Positions 16,164-19,100 of a stretch of DNA of 19,100 bases are shown one piece after another. Where the stretch lies: assembly GCA_044225565.1 (NCBI GenBank), contig JBGAIL010000092.1:1-19100 (forward strand). Direction: 5' to 3'. The translations under genes and the position numbers were made by a program. The stretch's first letter is position 1. Each line of letters starts with the position of its first letter. The DNA is from CAVXAE01 sp044225565 (GTDB lineage Bacteria; Pseudomonadota; Gammaproteobacteria; Steroidobacterales; Steroidobacteraceae). The notes beneath the pieces were generated by a model, which had not been told where the DNA came from, did no database searches, and saw only the letters and a program-made list of their open reading frames with translations.

Positions 16164-17933
16164 CTAGTCCTTTGGCTGTGGCGCCGTGCCCGCTCCTCCC
16201 ATGAGGGAATCGAACCGTTGCCGGTGCAGCTCTTCGGTGATGAGCCTCTCCAGGATGCCCAGCAGCTGGCTCGCGAGTGCGCCTCTGTCGGAGATCAGCA
16301 GCTCCCGGGCCGCGAGCTTCTCGAGGTGGCGCCCGAAAGGATGCTCGCGGAAGCGCTCGATGACCTGGCCCGCATTCTGCGCAGGCGCAGTCGCCAGGCT
16401 TGCGATCAACTCGCACAGGAACTCGCTGCCCGACTGGCCGAGTGCCGCGATGCTGCGGCGCTGTGCCTCGCTCACTTTGCTCGCGAGCTCCGGAGCGAAC
16501 AGCAGGATCTCCACGGCCTGCTGGACGAGGCTGCCGCGGCCGGTGCTCAATCGGGCGCGCGGCGCCGAAGGAGATCTGGTGCTCGCCGCCGCGGGCGCGG
16601 CGGCAGGCATCGTGCCGCCTTCGGCCCAAAGACTGTCGAGCCGTTCGGGCGCGAGGCCGATCTCGTCCGCGATGCGCTGCATGAGCAGCTCGCGGTAGAC
16701 GCCTTGCGGAACCTTGGCCACCAGCGGCCGTGCCGCTGCTGCGAAGCGTGCACGCCCGTCGGCGTGTGCGAGGTCTGCCTGGCTCGAAAGCTCCTGCACG
16801 AGATATTCGGAAAGCGGGAGTGCCGTGTTCAGCCGTTGCTCGAAGGCCTCGCGGCCTTCCGTGGCGACCATGGTGTCGGGGTCTTCGCCTTCGGGCAGGA
16901 ACAGGAAGCGGATCTCACGGCCTTCGCGCACTTCGGGCAAGGCGTGCTGCAGCGCACGCCAGGCGGCCGCTCGGCCGGCGCGGTCGCCGTCGAACGAGAA
17001 GATGACTTCGCTCACCAGCCGGAAGATGCGTTTGAAATGCTCCGGGGTCGTGGCGGTGCCGAGCGTGGCGAGTGCGTAGCTGATGCCGAACTGATGGAGC
17101 CGCACCGTATCCATGTAGCCTTCGACGATCACCAGGCGCCGGAGCGCCACGCGGCTCTGGCGCACCTCGTGCAGTCCGTAGAGCTCGCGGCCCTTGTGGA
17201 AGAGCGCGGTCTCCGGCGAGTTGAGGTACTTGGGCTCGCCCTGGTCGATGATGCGCCCGCCGAACGCGATGGTGCGGCCGCGCGCATCGCGGATGGGAAA
17301 CATGATGCGATCGCGGAAGCGGTCGTAGTGTTTCTCGCCTTCGCGCGCCTGCACGCGCTCGCGCTCGATGATGAGGCCGAGCTCGCTCAGCTGCCGCCGC
17401 GCTTCCTCGGTGCTGCCGAAGCGCTTCAGCAGGTCGTTCCACGAGTTGGGCGCGTAGCCGATGGCGAAGCGCTCGACGATCTCTTTGGAAAGCCCGCGCT
17501 CCTCGACGTAGCGCTTCGCTCGCGCATCACGGGCCAGCTGCTCGCCGTAGTAGCGCGCCACGCGAGCCATGAGATCGTAGGCGGAATCGTCTGCGCGCCT
17601 CGCGCTGGCCTGCGGGCTGCCGGCTTCGTGCGGCACTTCCAGGCCCAGGCGCGCGGCGAGATCTTCCACGGCTTCCGGGAAGCTGAGCTTGTCGTGCTCC
17701 ATGAGGAAGCCGAGCGCCGTGCCGTGCGCGCCGCAGCCGAAGCAGTGATAGAACTGCTTCTCCGGGCTCACCCAGAAGGACGGGGTCTTCTCGCCATGGA
17801 AGGGGCAGCACGCCTTGAACTCCCGCCCCGCCTTCTTCAGCGGCACCCGCGAGGCGATGACTTCGACGATGTCGGCCCGGGCGATGAGCTCGTCGATGAA
17901 GGGCTGGGGGATGCGGCCGGGCATGCGGAGCAT
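16164..17933 (-). CDS. dnaG: DNA primase DnaG
   Basis: Synthesises RNA primers for DNA replication with the DnaB helicase. It has 589 residues from the ATG at 17933 (GGAAT just upstream); the ATG at 17924 (MPGRIPQPFID) is an alternative that fits the family start equally well. The CHC2 zinc finger is C43-x2-H46 ... C64-x2-C67 (CPFHGEKTPSF, FYHCFGCG). The RNA-polymerase core/TOPRIM domain carries E271 (VIVEGYMD) and D315/D317 (FSFDGDRAGRAA), and the core block FRDRIMFPIRDARGRTIAFGGRI. The C-terminal helicase-binding part (about 450-589) is less conserved and ends AGTAPQPKD. No frame change was found, in contrast to flanking rpoD and yqeY. The frame stays open upstream to 18323, but that stretch does not look like DnaG. 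Confidence 0.96.
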   Translation of the reverse strand: MLRMPGRIPQPFIDELIARADIVEVIASRVPLKKAGREFKACCPFHGEKTPSFWVSPEKQFYHCFGCGAHGTALGFLMEHDKLSFPEAVEDLAARLGLEVPHEAGSPQASARRADDSAYDLMARVARYYGEQLARDARAKRYVEERGLSKEIVERFAIGYAPNSWNDLLKRFGSTEEARRQLSELGLIIERERVQAREGEKHYDRFRDRIMFPIRDARGRTIAFGGRIIDQGEPKYLNSPETALFHKGRELYGLHEVRQSRVALRRLVIVEGYMDTVRLHQFGISYALATLGTATTPEHFKRIFRLVSEVIFSFDGDRAGRAAAWRALQHALPEVREGREIRFLFLPEGEDPDTMVATEGREAFEQRLNTALPLSEYLVQELSSQADLAHADGRARFAAAARPLVAKVPQGVYRELLMQRIADEIGLAPERLDSLWAEGGTMPAAAPAAASTRSPSAPRARLSTGRGSLVQQAVEILLFAPELASKVSEAQRRSIAALGQSGSEFLCELIASLATAPAQNAGQVIERFREHPFGRHLEKLAARELLISDRGALASQLLGILERLITEELHRQRFDSLMGGAGTAPQPKD

Positions 17934-18085
17934 TATTCCACTGAAATTCCGGAAGGTTGGATTTACCTCGGCGAACGGCGCGGGGGCGGTCGCGAAGGGT
18001 CGGGAGGGGACCGGCCGTAAGAGCCGTCCCGGAGAGTGGCTGTGAGGGGACCGTGTCCTGTAAGACGCATCCTCAGGGGCCTTGT

Positions 18086-18107
18086 GAAAATGCGCGCCCG
18101 CATTTTC
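18086..18107. terminator. Hairpin upstream of dnaG (9-bp stem, 4-base loop)
   Basis: The arms GAAAATGCG and CGCATTTTC pair perfectly around the loop CGCC. It lies about 155 bases before the dnaG start on the transcribed path. There is no U-tract immediately after it on the minus strand, so intrinsic termination is doubtful; RNA processing or attenuation is possible. Confidence 0.4.
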
Positions 18108-18122
18108 GAAATCCCTCACAGA

Positions 18123-18152
18123 CACACTCGAGGGGACCACGCCCTGAGTGTG
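18123..18152. terminator. Hairpin upstream of dnaG (11-bp bulged stem)
   Basis: CACACTC plus AGGG pairs with CCCT plus GAGTGTG, with a single bulged G at 18130 and a 7-base loop GACCACG. It sits 15 bases from the neighbouring hairpin at 18086-18107, so the two could stack or compete. No T-run follows on either strand. Confidence 0.35.
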
Positions 18153-18368
18153 GTGCCCAGGCCCAATCCGGAATTCGGGGTATATCGGCGGGCATGCGGT
18201 GAGGGCAAAGAGGCTGAGGCCCAGGCACGTGAAAATGCATTGATGCCACGACGAGGCCGCGAGGATGGCTCTTACGGCTGGTGCCCTCAGTCTCTTTGCC
18301 GCGCCCTGCCTGCGACGCGCCAACTCTACGTCGCCTGAGCTTGTTCCGCGCGCGATGGCCAGCTGAGT

Positions 18369-18815
18369 TCAACCCGTTAGCTTCGCCTTGATGTGCGCTC
18401 ACCGCGCCCATGGCGGCTGGCCCGGCCGGCCCCTTGGATTTCACGGCCGCCATCACTTCGCCGGCGTCCTGATGGACGCGGCCCCCGTCGAAGCGATGGC
18501 CTCGCCGATGAGCGCGTCGAGCTCGGCCTCGCCGAGCTGCGCGGGCAGGTAAGGCTGCAGCACGCCGATCTCCGCCGTCTCCTTGGCGACGAGGTCGGCG
18601 CGGCCGCCGGACTCGAATTGTGGGATGGCCTCGCGGCGTTGCTTGATCATCTTCTCGAGCACTGCCAGCACCTGCGTGTCGTCGAGCGTGATGCGCTCGT
18701 CGACTTCGCGCTGCTTGATGGCTGCGAGGATCAGGCGGATGGTGGCGAGACGGTCCTTGTCCCCCGAGCGCATGGCGCCCTTCATGTCTTCCGTGATGCG
18801 TTCTTTGAGAGTCAT
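18369..18815 (-). CDS. yqeY: GatB/YqeY-domain protein, C-terminus broken by small indels
   Basis: Small protein related to the tail of the tRNA-amidotransferase subunit GatB; its exact role is not established. The ATG at 18815 has a strong GGAGG six bases upstream. The open frame reads MTLKERITEDMKGAMRSGDK, RLATIRLILAAIKQREVDER, VLEKMIKQRREAIPQFESGG, KETAEIGVLQPYLPAQLGEA, AELDALIGEAIASTGAAS, then RTPAK and stop at 18453, about 30 residues too short. One base later the normal tail continues as QDAGEVMAAVKSK, AAMGAVSA and, after two more shifts, IKAKLTG with TGA at 18369-18371. The repaired length is 148 residues, the family norm. The position between rpsU and dnaG is typical. Confidence 0.88.
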
Positions 18816-18869
18816 GCGTAGCCTCCGGGAATGGCCCTCCTGCGTCTGCGCGGGAGCGCGCCGCGAAAC

Positions 18870-19079
18870 TCAGCGGCTGGCGCGTGCGCCGTCGCGCGAG
18901 ACGCGCTTCATGTGACGCTTGATGGCCGCGGCCTTCTTGCGTTTCCGCTCCTGCGTGGGCTTTTCGTAGAATTCGCGACGCCGCAGCTCGGTGAGGATGC
19001 CGGCCTTCTCGCAGGCGCTCTTGAAGCGGCGCAGGGCGGCGTCGAAATACTCGTTCTCGCGGACACGAACGCTCGGCAT
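18870..19079 (-). CDS. rpsU: 30S ribosomal protein S21
   Basis: Small-subunit ribosomal protein that aids mRNA base-pairing at initiation. It has 69 residues: PSVRVRENEYFDAALRRFK, SACEKAGILTELRRREFYEK and PTQERKRKKAAAIKRHMKRV, a full-length basic S21. The ATG at 19079 is preceded by AGGG with a five-base gap. It is the first gene of the rpsU-yqeY-dnaG-rpoD cluster and lies 54 bp upstream of yqeY. The promoter would lie beyond the window edge. Confidence 0.96.
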   Translation of the reverse strand: MPSVRVRENEYFDAALRRFKSACEKAGILTELRRREFYEKPTQERKRKKAAAIKRHMKRVSRDGARASR

Positions 19080-19100
19080 CGGAACCCTAAGTCCTGACAG

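Larger units (their letters stand above)
17934..18368 (-). other. 435-bp structured gap between yqeY and dnaG
   Basis: I see no gene here. The region holds two hairpins (18086-18107 and 18123-18152, listed separately). It has three copies of AGGGGACC at 18005-18012, 18045-18052 and 18131-18138. A perfect 12-bp inverted repeat GCCGTAAGAGCC lies at 18014-18025 with GGCTCTTACGGC at 18267-18278. An imperfect 16-bp inverted repeat lies at 18204-18219 and 18285-18300 (GGCAAAGAG / CTCTTTGCC cores). The corresponding rpsU-dnaG gap of Escherichia coli holds a terminator that limits primase expression; a similar leader role is possible here but unproven. Confidence 0.5.

Noticed and set aside
16116..18020. 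Long open frame of 634 codons on the plus strand opposite dnaG
   Set aside because: It lies wholly antisense to an unmistakable primase, has no recognisable motif, and is rich in Ala/Arg/Glu/Leu as expected from the complement of high-GC coding sequence.
12419..18152. Calling the hairpins at 12419, 14020, 18086 and 18123 intrinsic terminators with confidence
   Set aside because: None is followed by a T-run on the relevant strand; they are listed as hairpins with low to moderate confidence only.
17934..18323. N-terminal extension of DnaG up to 18323
   Set aside because: The extra 130 residues are not primase-like, and the family start (GRIPQPFID) comes right after the ATGs at 17924/17933.
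1..19100. CRISPR array, tRNA or rRNA genes, insertion sequences, prophage or toxin-antitoxin genes
   Set aside because: No regularly spaced repeats, no tRNA-like folds with CCA ends that I could recognise, no transposase or integrase motifs, and no terminal inverted repeats at either join.

Overview
The window looks like a chromosomal segment of a high-GC gammaproteobacterium. The right end carries the gammaproteobacterial macromolecular-synthesis cluster in the order rpsU - yqeY - dnaG - rpoD on the minus strand. The left end carries a TonB-dependent receptor of the 'EEIVVTAQKREE' type together with large secreted amidohydrolases, a combination common in Steroidobacter/Xanthomonas-like bacteria. 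The placement below class level is inference from gene content only.

Layout. (1) 1-916, minus: the first 305 codons of a TonB-dependent receptor, cut by the window edge. (2) 1108-11408, plus: a tightly packed run of five genes diverging from the receptor. It holds two tandem secreted beta-propeller/amidohydrolase paralogues, a beta-lactamase-fold serine hydrolase, a SUMF1 (formylglycine-generating-enzyme fold) protein and an aldehyde dehydrogenase. Stop and start codons overlap or nearly touch at every boundary, so this looks like one operon. A plausible role is import and periplasmic/cytoplasmic processing of an unidentified organic substrate. (3) 11457-14823, minus: an acyl-CoA desaturase plus ModA-like binding protein pair, present twice as a 1.5-1.6 kb direct repeat. 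(4) 14892-15668, plus: an alpha/beta hydrolase whose 3' end runs into antisense rpoD sequence. (5) 15500-19079, minus: the start of rpoD only, then dnaG, yqeY and rpsU.

The dominant unexplained signal is not a new system but the state of the sequence. The first amidohydrolase (to 4488) is intact. From about 5000 onward, genes carry frame changes that become denser to the right, reaching one every few tens of bases by about 8.2 kb, and this lasts up to 13.08 kb. The sequence then becomes clean again exactly where the desaturase/ModA pair starts over. The clean copy lacks the 3' end of the desaturase, while the noisy copy lacks the 5' end of the ModA gene. A second abrupt join near 15500 fuses an alpha/beta hydrolase lacking its last residues to an rpoD that keeps only sigma region 1.1, and rpoD cannot be dispensed with. 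The simplest reading is that two contig or read seams were joined without merging overlaps. The broken genes are therefore probably intact in the living organism, and the duplication is probably not real. Raw-read mapping across 13.1 kb and 15.5 kb would settle this.

Biologically interesting content remains: the tandem amidohydrolases with apparently non-canonical metal-ligand positions, the receptor-linked catabolic-looking operon, a ModA-like protein paired with a desaturase rather than modBC, a perfect hairpin between those two genes, a near-consensus sigma-70 promoter in front of rpoD, and a structured leader in front of dnaG.
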